A DNA stretch of 64,000 bases from positions 22,844,960 through 22,908,959 of the forward strand of contig NC_092563.1 of NCBI RefSeq assembly GCF_037975245.1, given 5' to 3'. Shown here piece after piece: positions 13,301 through 24,034 of this stretch (positions within the stretch are counted from its first letter, which is position 1; the number at the start of each line of letters is the position of its first letter). The position numbers were made by a program, and so were the translations under genes. The notes beneath the pieces were generated by a model, which was given only the letters and a program-made list of their open reading frames with translations, did not search any database and was not told where the DNA came from. This DNA comes from Apostichopus japonicus. Its lineage: Eukaryota; Echinodermata; Holothuroidea; Aspidochirotida; Stichopodidae.

Positions 13301-16300
13301 TAAACTACAGTACCTGGCACATTGTCAACTCAAAGGAATAATTTAGTGCACACATATTGTTCTACCGATTTTTCAGGCTTTTGAAACTTATTTCTCATAA
13401 ACTACTGAAAATAGTATGTTTCTGTGAATAAAAACTGCTATGAATCTTTTCATATATGTACCAAGTTTGCTCATTTTGCATAGCATTTAGCTATTCCATA
13501 CAGAATACATTTGCTGAGGCTCCTAGTTAATGGCAATTTGATACATTATTCACAAATGTTGAGCACTAATCTCTCTCACTTTGGAGCGTAACTGTGAAAC
13601 GTTTTCCTGTTCTTCTTGGGACTCCCTAATAGCTGTCCATATGTTTAATCAAAGCCTTCTCCTTCAGCTGTATAAATGTCTTCCCCAAATTTCTTTACTG
13701 CTCTGTGTTTAACATGATAAAATGTATAACAATGATTGATGTAATAATAATGGGTTTTTTGATCATTGTTGGTCTGAACTACAAAAATAAATTAATTTTG
13801 CTTTACAGGTCCCCGACAGTGTAGCGACTGTGGTAAACTTGCCTTTATAGAATGTAAGGACTGCACACCTGTGGCAACAGATGAAGACAGAGATGTCATT
13901 CAAAGCTTCTGTAGAGATTGCTACCTTGCAAGACATGTAAGATATCAATATATGAATTACCTACAAAGTTAGTCTAAAAACCAATATTATCGTTCTTTGA
14001 AATGTATTAAACTTTGATATATCCATGCTTCATAATACAATACATTAAGTTCCTTATAATGCATGGGCAATCAGTTTGTACCTCCCCTGCCCGATTGCAT
14101 TTCCCTAAGCTTCCCATTCAAGTACTCTGCAGTTATTCCTGTGGTAATATGTGCAAAGGAAAGCATGTGTATTAGCAACTGGGAACATGATAACCAAGAG
14201 AAGGCAATCTCGAATGTAAGAATCATCAAGCGCAAATATTATAAATAATTAAAATTTCAGGTGAAATTGTTAAACCTTGACCTGGCTTGTGGATGCTTAT
14301 TTTTGTAGTATACTATAGTAGATGAGTATGTAATACCACGTACTATGTATAATGTGTGGTATAGTTTTGGTAGAGGTGCCAAAAAACGATGACAAGAGGT
14401 TTTACTTTGTGATATATACATATTTGTTGGTTCAGGATTGGTGTTCGACCGATTGTATAACAATCGGTTTTACCGATTACCGATTAATTCCTGTGACAAT
14501 CGGCCGATTGCCGATTTCCGATTATTTCAAAATTTTTGTGGAACTGGCCTAATGTATGATTTAGTGTTATGCATGATTACCAACTTCTAGGCCAATACAA
14601 TCAAAGATGTAAATGAACGACTTAACTTTTCACAGTAAAAGATTAGTGGAGCAAGTGAAGAACACTGTTATACATACATAGGGCGATGTACGATTATAAC
14701 GAGGAGTAGCAATATTGCAATCCCGCCACAACACAGGTACAGACTACAGAAGGGGGAAAATAGTAGCCATTAGCTACGAAATGAAAAACAAAAAAGTTAG
14801 GGACAGCTTTAACAACTGCTATTAGAACCATTATCAGTGTTGCAACTCCAACGTAACTAAAGTAAAAAGTTTATCGCAGGTAAATAAAATATTTGTTATT
14901 TCGTTAGCTGATATTGAAATATATAATTTGATATGAAAAATAATGTGCAGGCCTATGACTAGTAAGAGTAAGTTGGCCTGACGTTTCGATCCTAGCAGGA
15001 TCGAAATGTAACGCCACATTACTTATAACCTATTCTTACACAGGCTCTTTAGTGGATAAGCAGTTTGCTAACAATTTTATTTTATTATCAAAAATTAAAC
15101 AATCCCAAACGTTTGCATCAAATTTTCAATGATTACCATCTGCGCGGTATAACTTCCCATCGAACAAACGTTGTTTCCAAAGATCATACACAGTAAGTCA
15201 ATGGCGCTTCTCCATTGACTTAACTACATGTGGGAGAATTCGCACACTTAAGTCCCATTGTCTTTGTCGCGTCGTGTCACTGGAAATCAGACTTGCTTTT
15301 AGTCGGTTGCGGTAAGGAGTTTGGTTACTGTTAGCACATATAGCACACTCGGCATTGGAAGAAAGTTGCTTGGGGTTTTTCGCAAAAGTATGCGTAAGAA
15401 TGTTTGCCTTATCACAAAATACTGTAATGCAGTAGAACTACTGAGGACTGTCGCCAAACGTGTTTAGGGATTTTTAGGAGTATTTGGAGCCTTGATTTCA
15501 TCATTTTATGTCATTTGTAAAATCTTGGGCGCATTTACAAACTTAACAGTTCTGAAGCTCAGCCGTTCTTCAGCCAGACTAGCCTAATGTACGTAGATCT
15601 CACAATGAACAAAACCTAATGTTATTGTCTTCACTTTCCAGTTTTCACCTAGGGTGAAATGGCCAAAGTGGTTCAAAAGTATATTGATTTGGTGTTTTTA
15701 CTTAGTATAGACAATTAATCTTTCTTTATCAATCGTTTAACATGATGACAGGTGGTTTTGTTAGATGTAACAATCGAAGCAAAAAAAATATGTTGTCCCC
15801 CTAAGCTTATTGCGGGTCTACTGTATGTTGATACGCGGGTGTACTGCATAATGTTAACTGCCATTATTGGATCGTGCATCGAACAGCATTTGTACAAACT
15901 CGCGTGAGGGACTTGTGGTACCGTTACACGGTAGATTAGCGAACCTTCTCCGGCTATGAATAGCATCGAATCGAAATATCAATTTTTTTCTCCTGTTGTG
16001 GTTGTGGTGTATCAAAAGCGCGGAAAAATACAATCCTTTATGTGGAACGTAATAATCGGTTCCAAATAATCGGAAGCGCAATGGATATTGCCGTTGCCGA
16101 TTATTTACCGATTGTCGGATAATCGGCCCGATGCCGATTGTCTAACCGATTATCGGTCGAACACTATTCAGGATAATAAAAATAACACACAGGGCAGTGT
16201 GATATTTAATGTATGATACCGCATGGTTCGGTCGGATTTTAATAAATTTATATAACGCTGGCAGAGGTCTGGGTAATCATTTAATGTTGTATTTGTTGCT

Positions 16301-19300
16301 GCAGAAGCTCCTCAATGTGTTCTCCCAAAATGGGTATAAGATGTTGCTTATTTGTTGGTGAATTAGAAGATAACCTTGTACGGACGATATGTTTATTACC
16401 AGTGTCCACTTGAGTGTTCCATTTAAATTCAGTATCAGTTTATGGTCTTTGTATTTTATTTGTTGTAGAAAAGAAAGAGACATAGAATTACAAACCTGTC
16501 TGTACCTCTTGAAGTTACCAAGATGTTTCAAGAGATAGCAGAAAAGGTTGAAGAAGATGAGATTGCAGAAAAGACTCAGCATCTTTATCCAAAACACAGA
16601 ATGGAGTTGTTTTCTGTCGTCTGCATCGAAACAAGTCACTACGTGGCCTTTGTAAAGACTGGTAGTGGAGATGGTGAACAGTGGGTGTTCTTTGATAGCA
16701 TGGCTGACAGACAAGGTAGGTTTTTAAGTCACAACTACCTCTCTGGTGGTAGGAATATCAAGACAGATATTTTTAATCTTCATCAAAAGTTTTCTGCTTT
16801 TGCAGAACTTACTACAACAGCGTTCCCTAAATGTGTTGGTCCATGAACCTGGATCTTCCATATGGAACCACCACTCCTCTATATCAATGCTTGGAATGCA
16901 TCAAGCTAGGTGGGACAGGGTAATTGATGTAAAAAATATTACTAAATGGATGTTCATCAGCAAACTCAAAAGCTAGATAAACTTTGCAACATCTGAAGAA
17001 CTCCCCGACTCACCGAAACAATTTTTGACCTCATTTGTTTTTCACACCCATTAGCTTTCAGCTGTCAATCCACAGGTTTGGCTGATTGTAATCACTGGAC
17101 TCAATTTTTATTTGAGTCACTTGATTTTAGTTCAAAGAAAATCACTGTTTCGCAATCAATATAAAACAAAGAAAAGCAACTTTGCTAAATTGGTAAGTGG
17201 GACAGCTTATTGAAGTGACTGCTGTATGATGCATGTATCATAATATCTGTTAAAGAAAAGTGAATGATAACAAAATTCCACTTTCTTGAAAAAACATGGC
17301 ACTTAAATCAGATACAAAATATCACTTTTTGTTTTTATCTTGAAGTAAACGACACATCGCTTTATACAAAACATAAGTCTATGAGAATACTGCAGTTTTT
17401 ATTAACTAGTTGAATTCATCAGCTCATATCGGGATTACTCTTTGTTAATCCTCACCCCTCTACTCTTTTTTATACAGAATTCCAGGTAATACCACTCACC
17501 CTATCAATGTTCTTTTTTTTTATAATTCCTCACCGGAGGCAAAAGGAATAATAAGTGATGACATATGCTTGTGTATGTGACACCTGCTTCTAAACAGGGT
17601 AACTCAAAAACTTCATGGTGGATTAACTTCACAGTTGGTATGCGCATCTGTTGTATTGAGTACAAGAATCCTTTTCTCTACTGTGAAGGACAAAGGTCAT
17701 TTTGAGTTCAACAGCTAATAGTCTAATAACTTTGTTAAGATGATATAGATCATCTCTTTTGAAATTCATACTTGGTATGTAGATCCGGCTTGGTGATTAA
17801 AAAAGAACTCTATTGAGGTCAAAGGTCAACAGGTATCGCATTCTCAAATCCTTTGTGAACATGTTTTCTCCAAAATTAAAGCTACAATCAATCTGTGAGT
17901 TCTCATGCTATGATTTTCTGTTGGTGAACATAGTTTGTTTAACTTCAATTTAGTTTAGTTTTGTGAAGGGATAGATATACAATAGATTTCAGTTAATCTT
18001 CCAACAATACACAGCCAGCCAGGAAATGAAATCTGCTTCAGATGAATTGATACTCTTCTGTTGGATGCTTTAAACACACTGAAATGGCCCTTATCAGTTT
18101 TCACACTCAGAGCTTCAAGGGGTCCATGTGTTATATCAAATGGGCTCAAACTTGGACTCAAGTGGTCAACAGGTTATCTTAAATGGAATGGTCTCGAAAT
18201 TGGCCTTATTCTCTGTAATTTATACTAGATGACTTTGCCTTTGGCAGTAAGTTATGAAAACATTTCACAGTCAATAAATAATAACATTTAACTCTCATTC
18301 ATTAGTAAAAGTTATTCAAGAGTTGATTGGTGGTTGGTTGATTTGTTAGCTCAAAATTGTTGAAAAAACATATCCATTGGCTTATATTTCTAGGTGATCA
18401 ACATGGTTACAACATTCCTGAAGTGGTTCATTTGAAGAACTTTAGGCAACAAATGGAGAGTGACAGCCTCAGAAGAGATATGAAAAGACACGATTTTTCA
18501 AAATACTTGAAGAGACTGCTATCAGATGCCTACATATGCTTCTATAGACCTGTCAAGAATAGAGCATCTTCCCATATGGACACCAATTCTCAAACCACAC
18601 ATGTTAGAAGTGCACAGGGAAACGGTGGCAGCTATTCAGAAAGTAATCAAAGTATTTTGCAGCCTCCCAACAGCCTCGGTCATACAGACTCAACATACCA
18701 AAATACTTTCAATCAAGAACCAACCAGTCAGCAAGTGCCTCAGAAAAGTAGCAGTAACCAAAGGATTGAGCCAGAAGAAAGAAGAGTAATGTCACAGGGA
18801 TTTGGAGATAGGGCCTTGAGCAGTGGTCAGCAATATGACAACCGTTTGTACGATCAGGTGGCTAATATCAGTACAGATAAAGGTACTCATCAGAATACAA
18901 GATATGAAGATGAGATAATTTCTCAAACCACACACGTTAGAAGTGCACAGGGAAACGATGGGCACTATTCAGAAAGCAATCAAAGTATTTTGCAGCCTCC
19001 CCACAGCCTCAGTCATACAGACTCCACATACCAAAATACTTTCAATCAAGAACCAACCAGTCAGCAAGTGCCTCAGAAAAGTAGCAGTAACCAAAGGATT
19101 GAGCCAGAAGAAAGAAGAGTAATGTCACAGGGATTTGGAGATAGGGCCTTGAGTCATGGGCAGCAACATGACAACCGTTTGTATGGTGCAGGTAAAGTTA
19201 CTCATCAGAATGCAAGTTGTGCAGATGAGATAACAGATGAAAATCGTATGGATTGGGAATCCAGTGAAAACAGGGGAAAATGTGACAGCAGTCAACAAAG

Positions 19301-20099
19301 TGGAGGTCCAAGCTACTACAGAACTCCCCAACACAGCCAAAACAGTGGACATTTGAAGGACCATGGCATTGACCAACAATCAAGGAATGACAAAAGCAAT
19401 CAAAATATTGGACAATTAAGCAACAACAACTCCGACCGAGACAGTTCATATCTCTCCCAAGACACTAGAGTTACAGGTGTAAACCAGTCAGGGAGTAGAT
19501 CTGTTAACATCAGATCTCAAGGAGTATCAACTGAACATGAATATGAAAATCTTAAAGGTCAAAGGAGCAACAGTGATATGGAAACGTCCCAACAGCAAAC
19601 ATCGACTTATCCAACTTCCACTTATCCTCCCAATCAAAAAGCTAGGAATAAACACCGCAATGAGCAACAAGATGAGAGGTGGACTCGTCAAACCACTCCT
19701 GGAAATAGCTTCACCACCATTCAAGACTCCCCTGGATCCTCCACAAACTACAGGAAGACTGCTCCATCACATTCTCAGCGGGATGGGTTTGAAGTTAACA
19801 TGACTCAAAACATCCATCCCCAATGTGACAGTATGAGTCCACATGCTTCACTCAACAGAGACCAAGCTGGATCTTCTAAGGGAAAGAGCTTGCTAACACC
19901 AGATGAGATCACATCAAAAACTTCACAAGGAAATCAAAGTAAGGGTGAAATGAAGAAAAACTCAGAGGATGATAGAAGTGGTAACTCCCAATATTCAGAG
20001 TTAAGAATTGACTCCAGTGCAAGTGATGATGTGGATATGAAAAGTTATTATGTCGTACACCTTCATGATACCTCACTTGCAGGACGTACAGATTTCTAA
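151..20099 (+). CDS. CYLD: CYLD-like deubiquitinase with three N-terminal Death-like domains (5'-partial)
   Basis: Exons: 151-408, 2053-2361, 4311-4586, 5127-5335, 7994-8162, 9580-9832, 10578-10736, 10907-11039, 12265-12373, 13809-13936, 16469-16715, 18394-20099. All have AG/GT borders and matching phases, giving about 1318 residues; the start lies left of the window. Domains in the fragment: Death-like at about 5-85, 90-175 and 195-280; CAP-Gly at about 308-395; CYLD-type USP at about 430-803; Ser/Gln/Asn-rich tail at 804-1318. The catalytic Cys is in GDHNSCYMD (codon 9690-9692), the His in [12 protein letters not shown] (16637-16639) and the Asp in FFDSMADR (16694-16696). A B-box-like insert with six Cys and two His interrupts the USP fold as in vertebrate CYLD. 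CYLD cleaves Lys63- and Met1-linked ubiquitin chains and restrains NF-kB, JNK and death-receptor signalling. Vertebrate CYLD has three CAP-Gly domains, no Death domain, and ends just after the USP; this protein differs on all three points. The family call is very firm; the Death fusion rests on phase-consistent splicing. Confidence 0.9.
409..2052 (+). other. CYLD-like intron
   Basis: 1.6 kb between the first two Death exons. It holds a G-run near 940-950 and ordinary AT-rich sequence; I see no further exon or recognisable element. Confidence 0.6.
2053..2361 (+). CDS. CYLD: CYLD-like exon: second Death-like domain
   Basis: Acceptor at 2051-2052, donor at 2362; phase 1 at both ends, 103 residues. 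This is the most canonical of the three Death domains: [18 protein letters not shown], then [19 protein letters not shown] and a final helix [10 protein letters not shown] basic linker (LKQTAKK) closes the exon. Confidence 0.8.
2362..4310 (+). other. CYLD-like intron
   Basis: 1.9 kb of AT-rich sequence between the second and third Death exons. Nothing recognisable was seen. Confidence 0.6.
4311..4586 (+). CDS. CYLD: CYLD-like exon: third Death-like domain
   Basis: Acceptor at 4309-4310, donor at 4587; phase 1 at both ends, 92 residues. It is helical, with a [12 protein letters not shown] start, AVIVAWKKK in the place of the conserved Trp helix, and a terminal HREALAEL helix typical of Death domains. 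It is more divergent than the second copy. Confidence 0.72.
5127..5335 (+). CDS. CYLD: CYLD-like exon: linker and first half of the CAP-Gly domain
   Basis: Acceptor at 5125-5126, donor at 5336; phase 1 in, phase 0 out. An acidic Pro-rich linker precedes [20 protein letters not shown] and a GILAGVEL strand, closely resembling the last CAP-Gly of CYLD. The intron splits the domain after GVEL. Confidence 0.88.
6783..7019 (+). mobile_element. Non-LTR retrotransposon fragment (reverse-transcriptase ORF C-terminus)
   Basis: A 79-codon frame from [13 protein letters not shown] through [31 protein letters not shown] and a terminal [10 protein letters not shown]. This LRS...VPR...YG.R.F...LWNSLP...FK..LK pattern marks the C-terminal end of LINE ORF2 proteins (CR1/Jockey/RTE-like). 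It is 5'-truncated and lies in a CYLD-like intron. Confidence 0.8.
7190..7320 (+). mobile_element. tRNA-derived SINE
   Basis: The head is tRNA-like: an A-box-like TTGCCTAGTTGGTTAGGG, an anticodon stem TCCGC/GCGGG, and a perfect T-arm (CCGGGTTCAAATCCCGG) containing the B-box, with a 6/7-paired acceptor stem. The D-arm is weak and the head runs straight into an unrelated body and a TA-rich tail, so this is a SINE rather than a tRNA gene. A degenerate relative is seen near 41880-42060. Confidence 0.75.
7315..7342. repeat. TA dinucleotide microsatellite
   Basis: An uninterrupted TA run, probably the 3' tail of the adjacent SINE. Confidence 0.9.
7994..8162 (+). CDS. CYLD: CYLD-like exon: second half of the CAP-Gly domain
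   Basis: Phase 0 in, phase 1 out (donor at 8163). It encodes [29 protein letters not shown] and a basic tail. The strict GKNDG peptide-binding motif of microtubule CAP-Gly domains is replaced by GGTDG, as in the CYLD CAP-Gly that binds NEMO rather than tubulin tails. The exon has no ATG-started frame and was found from the domain continuation. Confidence 0.85.
8163..9579 (+). other. CYLD-like intron
   Basis: 1.4 kb, AT-rich. No exon, repeat or RNA gene was recognised. Confidence 0.6.
9580..9832 (+). CDS. CYLD: CYLD-like exon: start of the USP domain with catalytic Cys
   Basis: Acceptor at 9578-9579, donor at 9833; phase 1 in, phase 2 out. It encodes [20 protein letters not shown], the Cys box of CYLD, and ends RRTIVNPLR, the start of the fingers region. 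The catalytic Cys codon is 9690-9692. Confidence 0.93.
9833..10577 (+). other. CYLD-like intron
   Basis: 0.75 kb; nothing recognisable. Confidence 0.6.
10578..10736 (+). CDS. CYLD: CYLD-like exon: USP segment
   Basis: Acceptor at 10576-10577, donor at 10737; phase 2 at both ends. It carries the CYLD-typical [18 protein letters not shown] helix. Confidence 0.92.
10907..11039 (+). CDS. CYLD: CYLD-like exon: USP segment
   Basis: Acceptor at 10905-10906, donor at 11040; phase 2 in, phase 0 out. It encodes [13 protein letters not shown] and [15 protein letters not shown], matching the CYLD strand-helix order. Confidence 0.9.
11040..12264 (+). other. CYLD-like intron with a dispersed-repeat piece
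   Basis: 1.2 kb. The stretch at about 11845-11895 (TCTATATAGTGC ... TTTCAAAGCGCTTTACAA) resembles a piece of an interspersed repeat common in marine invertebrate genomes; no exon was found. Confidence 0.45.
12265..12373 (+). CDS. CYLD: CYLD-like exon: USP segment before the B-box
   Basis: Phase 0 in, phase 1 out (donor at 12374). It encodes [20 protein letters not shown], the conserved strand that precedes the CYLD zinc insert. It has no ATG-started frame and was found by homology. Confidence 0.9.
12374..13808 (+). other. CYLD-like intron
   Basis: 1.4 kb, AT-rich; no recognisable element. Confidence 0.6.
13809..13936 (+). CDS. CYLD: CYLD-like exon: B-box-like zinc insert
   Basis: Acceptor at 13807-13808, donor at 13937; phase 1 in, phase 0 out. 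Cys pairs lie in QCSDCG, ECKDC and FCRDC; His is supplied by RH at the exon end and by the next exon. The spacing fits the eight-ligand B-box within the USP domain of CYLD. Confidence 0.9.
14439..16166. mobile_element. Non-autonomous hAT-like DNA transposon, 1728 bp
   Basis: Imperfect terminal inverted repeats (left TGGTGTTCGACCGAT, right end reverse complement TAGTGTTCGACCGAT) are flanked by a perfect 8-bp target duplication TTCAGGAT (14431-14438 and 16167-16174). Both ends carry clusters of CGATT/AATCGG subterminal repeats, as hAT transposase sites often do. No transposase frame is present. It lies in the CYLD-like intron between the B-box and catalytic His exons. Confidence 0.92.
16469..16715 (+). 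CDS. CYLD: CYLD-like exon: catalytic His/Asp segment
   Basis: Acceptor at 16467-16468, donor at 16716; phase 0 in, phase 1 out. It encodes [16 protein letters not shown] (His codon 16637-16639) and [10 protein letters not shown] (Asp codon 16694-16696). The catalytic set appears complete, so an active enzyme is expected. Confidence 0.93.
16716..18393 (+). other. CYLD-like last intron
   Basis: 1.7 kb; no exon or element recognised. The exon frame reads on for about 130 bp past the donor, but without CYLD resemblance. Confidence 0.6.
18394..20099 (+). CDS. CYLD: CYLD-like last exon: USP C-terminus plus 515-residue disordered tail
   Basis: Acceptor at 18392-18393, stop TAA at 20097-20099. The first 53 residues finish the USP fold ([13 protein letters not shown] to [12 protein letters not shown]). 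The remaining 515 residues are low-complexity Ser/Gln/Asn/Thr, with no Cys-rich, membrane or coiled-coil segment. Two near-identical blocks start at 18588 and 18921, a 333-bp (111-residue) in-frame tandem duplication. Vertebrate CYLD ends where the tail begins. The frame stays open for more than 1.7 kb in AT-rich DNA, so the tail is coding. Confidence 0.9.
18588..19183 (+). repeat. 333-bp in-frame tandem duplication inside the CYLD-like tail
   Basis: Blocks 18588-18850 and 18921-19183 are nearly identical over 263 bp, and the 70-bp spacer is partly shared (THQN...DEI follows each block). Most differences are single bases, so the duplication is recent or under homogenisation. Confidence 0.92.
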
Positions 20100-23000
20100 G
20101 TAGATTCAATGGTTTCATCGAGATGCATGACTAAATGACTTTGTTGTTATTCCACCCCAAACCCCTGTGAAACAAAATTACCTTTAAGCAGAAAGATTTT
20201 AATACTGCAAAAACTGAATGCAGTTGATTTGTGTAGTCTTTTTGGAATGTTGCATTTCATTTGTAGATTTCAAACATTAGAGCATGATATCACTTGGTAT
20301 GTGACTCCTGAAAGCCAGGCACCTGTAAAAATATTTTCAAATCAATGGATTGCAACAGTTGTGAACCAGCAAGGATTATAGTACTTGTTCAGTTTGGGAT
20401 CATATCTCTCTCCCTTATGTGCACATATTTAATTTATACTGTTGCAAATGTGGGGGAAAATATCATCACTCAGCAAGTGTATCCCTTCCTTTCCGCATCT
20501 TTGTTAACTACTTTGTGGAGTGAACTTTATAGTAAATAATGGATAGAATAAATTCTATTCAGTGTAAGTTTCGTTCTTCTTCTTGTTTCTTCTTCTTCGT
20601 TTTTAATTAAATCAAGATCTTTATAATACTTGTAACTTTAATGCTGAAGTTCTCACATTCAAATTATTGATAGGAATCATTTTAATGGCTCCAGTTGAGG
20701 GGTAAGATCATGAAATTGTGTAACCTGACTTGCAGAACCCAGCATATAAAGCAAAATGAGTTACAATTTACCACCTTCAAAGAAAAAACGAATACAAAAT
20801 TGTAGCTAGTGTTAATGATTAAATATGAGTTTCCAATTGTAGACAGTGAATCCATTGGAAGGAATGCCTGTGTGCCTTTGGAATGTGCTGTATTCTAGAT
20901 GTTACTGTAAATACACTATGACTGGAATTTTACTTTATTCATATTTCCTTCAAGTTCCTCTCAAAAGATAACAAATTGCTTAACATTTTCCAGTTTAGTT
21001 CATGAATACATTGTAGCACTTTGTATATGAGCTATTCTTTTTTTCCTTCACAGCAGATTTTATTCTCAAGTTCTTCTTTTGTTCTCAATTTTGTTTAAAG
21101 GGATGATTGCTGAAGGAGCAAGATGAGGGGTTAAGTTTTAGAGTTGCATTCATACCCTTATCTTGATGCTTCAACTCTACCATTAAATTAACTGCACAGT
21201 TAACTGTATTTGAGTCAATTAAATTATATGTTAGCTGAAAAGGTAACATGAAAGTCATAGTGATAACGTTTGTGGCGTTTACACTATATTTAAATTGTAG
21301 GTAAATTTGTGACTTAAGAAAGATAGTTTTGCAGTGGTAAAGAAATAATAGTGCTTACTCAGTGAAGGAATATGTTTTCTTCTTGTTTCCAAGTATTTTT
21401 TTATTTTATTTTTTATTTTTAGGAAATGGAACTGACTTGGTGATCTAACCAGTCATACACAAGTTGTGTTATTCTAAATCAGTAACAAGTAGATTTTACA
21501 TTTCAGCCAGGAATTGTAAGATATCAACAACCTGAAGTTTGAAAAAAAAAAAAAAAAAAAAAAAACCTTTGTTCAACTCCTTTGGAGAGAATTTATGACA
21601 TATATATCTTTTGAATTGATCAAGGCCTCATTTACAGCAGTAGTCATGTATGTGTCTAGGAAGGATCTCTATTAAAAATTTGTTATTTAAGGCCTTTGTC
21701 AGCCTCGTACACCACTTTTGTATATGTAGTACATTTAATAATATCCAAGCATTAAAGAAATCAACAGGTTGGAAGCTATTATAACATTATTAGCATTTCT
21801 GGGTTGATGTAAATTACCGTTTAGAAATTCTGAATTAAGTTGTTTTACATAAATAGAAATCTATGAACATGATTCAAACATGTTTACTTCTACTATTGTA
21901 GTACAGTACATAAAAGATGTTGGATTTTTTTTTCCTTTCTTGGTTTTGTTTATTTTCCTATGAGGTTATTTCAGCCATGTTTTTTGCATATACTACTATG
22001 TTCCATTTCATTACGTTTAGTCATAAGAAAGCTTGCTGTTAGTAGTCATGTGTTATCCTATATCTGTATCAATTTGCGAGAATGGTGCAAGCAAGTAAAA
22101 GACAACTGTGTACAGGAAAGCAATATGACAATTTATTTTATTGTGTCAAGGTGCGAATGTTTCAAAGTTGGGTTGACTAATATCAAAGTCAATTTGACTG
22201 AAATATAAAAAGATCTGAAAAACAGATGCCGATATTAAGAATGATCATTTATTCAATAGTTTCAATTACCAAGAGCAGTGATTACTTCAAGAAGAATAAC
22301 ATTGTTTAATTTTTTTTACTTTAATGGCCTAAGATTTTGGGGCATATTACTTCTTTCAAATTTCTTGATATATATACACAGTTATTGCAGAAAAGGCTTT
22401 ACTAATACAGAATGTTTTCTGCCTTGTAATGAATTAAACTGATGCGGCTGTTGTGGTTTATGTATTGCATTTTCCTATTTGCTCTATATATGAGCTTCAT
22501 CTTGTCATTGATCTGATATTTGAAGATGTAAAAGAGTTACTGCTATTTTGATGCAGATTTTTGTTGTTATATTATCTTTAGTTTTTAAATGAGTTGATGA
22601 ACACTAACTAGTGTCTGAAAACTACCTTTACGAATCACATGATTACATAGAAGAGGTATTTATGTTTAATGAAACTACCCTATCACTCAGAAAAGGTGAT
22701 TAAATGACATATAATTGGGGTTTTCTTAGCTATACCTGGTATAATTAATTCTAATTGCTGTTTACTTATATTTGTTTTTCTTCTAATTACTGTGATTTCT
22801 TTAGTTTACTCAGTTTATAGTAATGTACAAGAGAGAGAGAAAAAAAGGAAAAAAGTAAAGAGTGTTCAACAGCATCAGTTTTGAAGCCAAAAAAAAGGAA
22901 ACATTTCATTAAGCTGCTTTTGAGTGTAGCAAAGGCCAGCGCATTACATATAACTTTAACCCCATTTCTTCTATATACATACTACTTTACATGTTATTGA

Positions 23001-24034
23001 GTCTGTATGTAGTATTATACTCATCTCATATAACAAGAGGTTTTTCCACTATCCTGCAGCAACGCTTTAGATTTTACCCTCTGACATCATTTTAAGCTTC
23101 AATACTATATTAAAGGTAAGAAATCATTTGATCTGTAGAACAAAATAGTTTGTATATTCTATGTACAATGGATACAATTTCTCTTCAGACTATCAAGCAG
23201 TCTTACTTATTATAATATGAGACTGTTATGAATGTTTGCTAATATTAGCTTTCTCATCCAAAGCTGAAATTATATTCTGACCAAATTTTTATTGAATTTG
23301 ATCATCATCATCATCATCCTTTTCTTTCTTCAAATGAAGATTTAAGTCTGTTGTGGCGTTTGATGTATAGCCTACATGTATTGTATTTGGTATGCTATCA
23401 GCTCAAATATGGCAAAATTAACACGTCGCAATGTTGGGAATTTATGTAAATGTTGGGAACTTACGTAAAACTGAAGTGATACAATTCTTGAATAACCAAA
23501 TATTCGTGAGTAAAAATTCATGTTAAACAAAGGTTAAACATATGTTGCGTAGTTACTTCTTTATAACACTATTTGTGACTTAAGTCGATAATCGAAAAAT
23601 TCCTTTAATAAGTGTAAAAATGCTTCATGAATTGCAGTTTAGAATTCGTCTTTAGAAATGCATCTTATCAACGATTTTAAATTTGTGGTAGCCCACAAAA
23701 TGGTTGTTTCCTGATTCTTTTTCTTTTCAGCAGATTGTAGCCTGGGTAAAAATTTGCATTCATCATTGGGTGAACTAAATAAATATGTAAACCATCAGAT
23801 TGAGTGCTGTCATTTATTTTTAATCAATTTGTTTTAATCAATTATTTTTGATCAATTGTAAACTTTGAAACCACAGTTGCCCTCTCATCATTTTTCTTTC
23901 TCTCCAAATTTTTTGTTGTTCACCAATCCACCAATAAACATATAGTATACCAATTGGATTTCACAAACTATGTTTATACTACACTATATACAGACAACCA
24001 GGTAACTTCAAATATTGACACTTTTTGAAAGGTT
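20100..24034 (+). other. CYLD-like 3'UTR and intergenic DNA
   Basis: No coding sequence. Candidate polyadenylation hexamers AATAAA lie at 20547-20552 and 23778-23783; the second is followed by a T-rich stretch. There is an A-run at about 21542-21565. Which hexamer is used cannot be read from the sequence. Confidence 0.5.
20547..20552 (+). terminator. Candidate polyadenylation signal of the CYLD-like gene
   Basis: First AATAAA after the stop codon, about 450 bp downstream, followed by GT- and T-rich sequence. The more distal AATAAA at 23778 is an alternative. Confidence 0.4.

Noticed and set aside
19125-20118. Minus-strand Cys/His-rich frames opposite the CYLD-like tail
   Set aside because: They mirror the low-complexity Gln/Ser codons on the plus strand and have no start context or domain.
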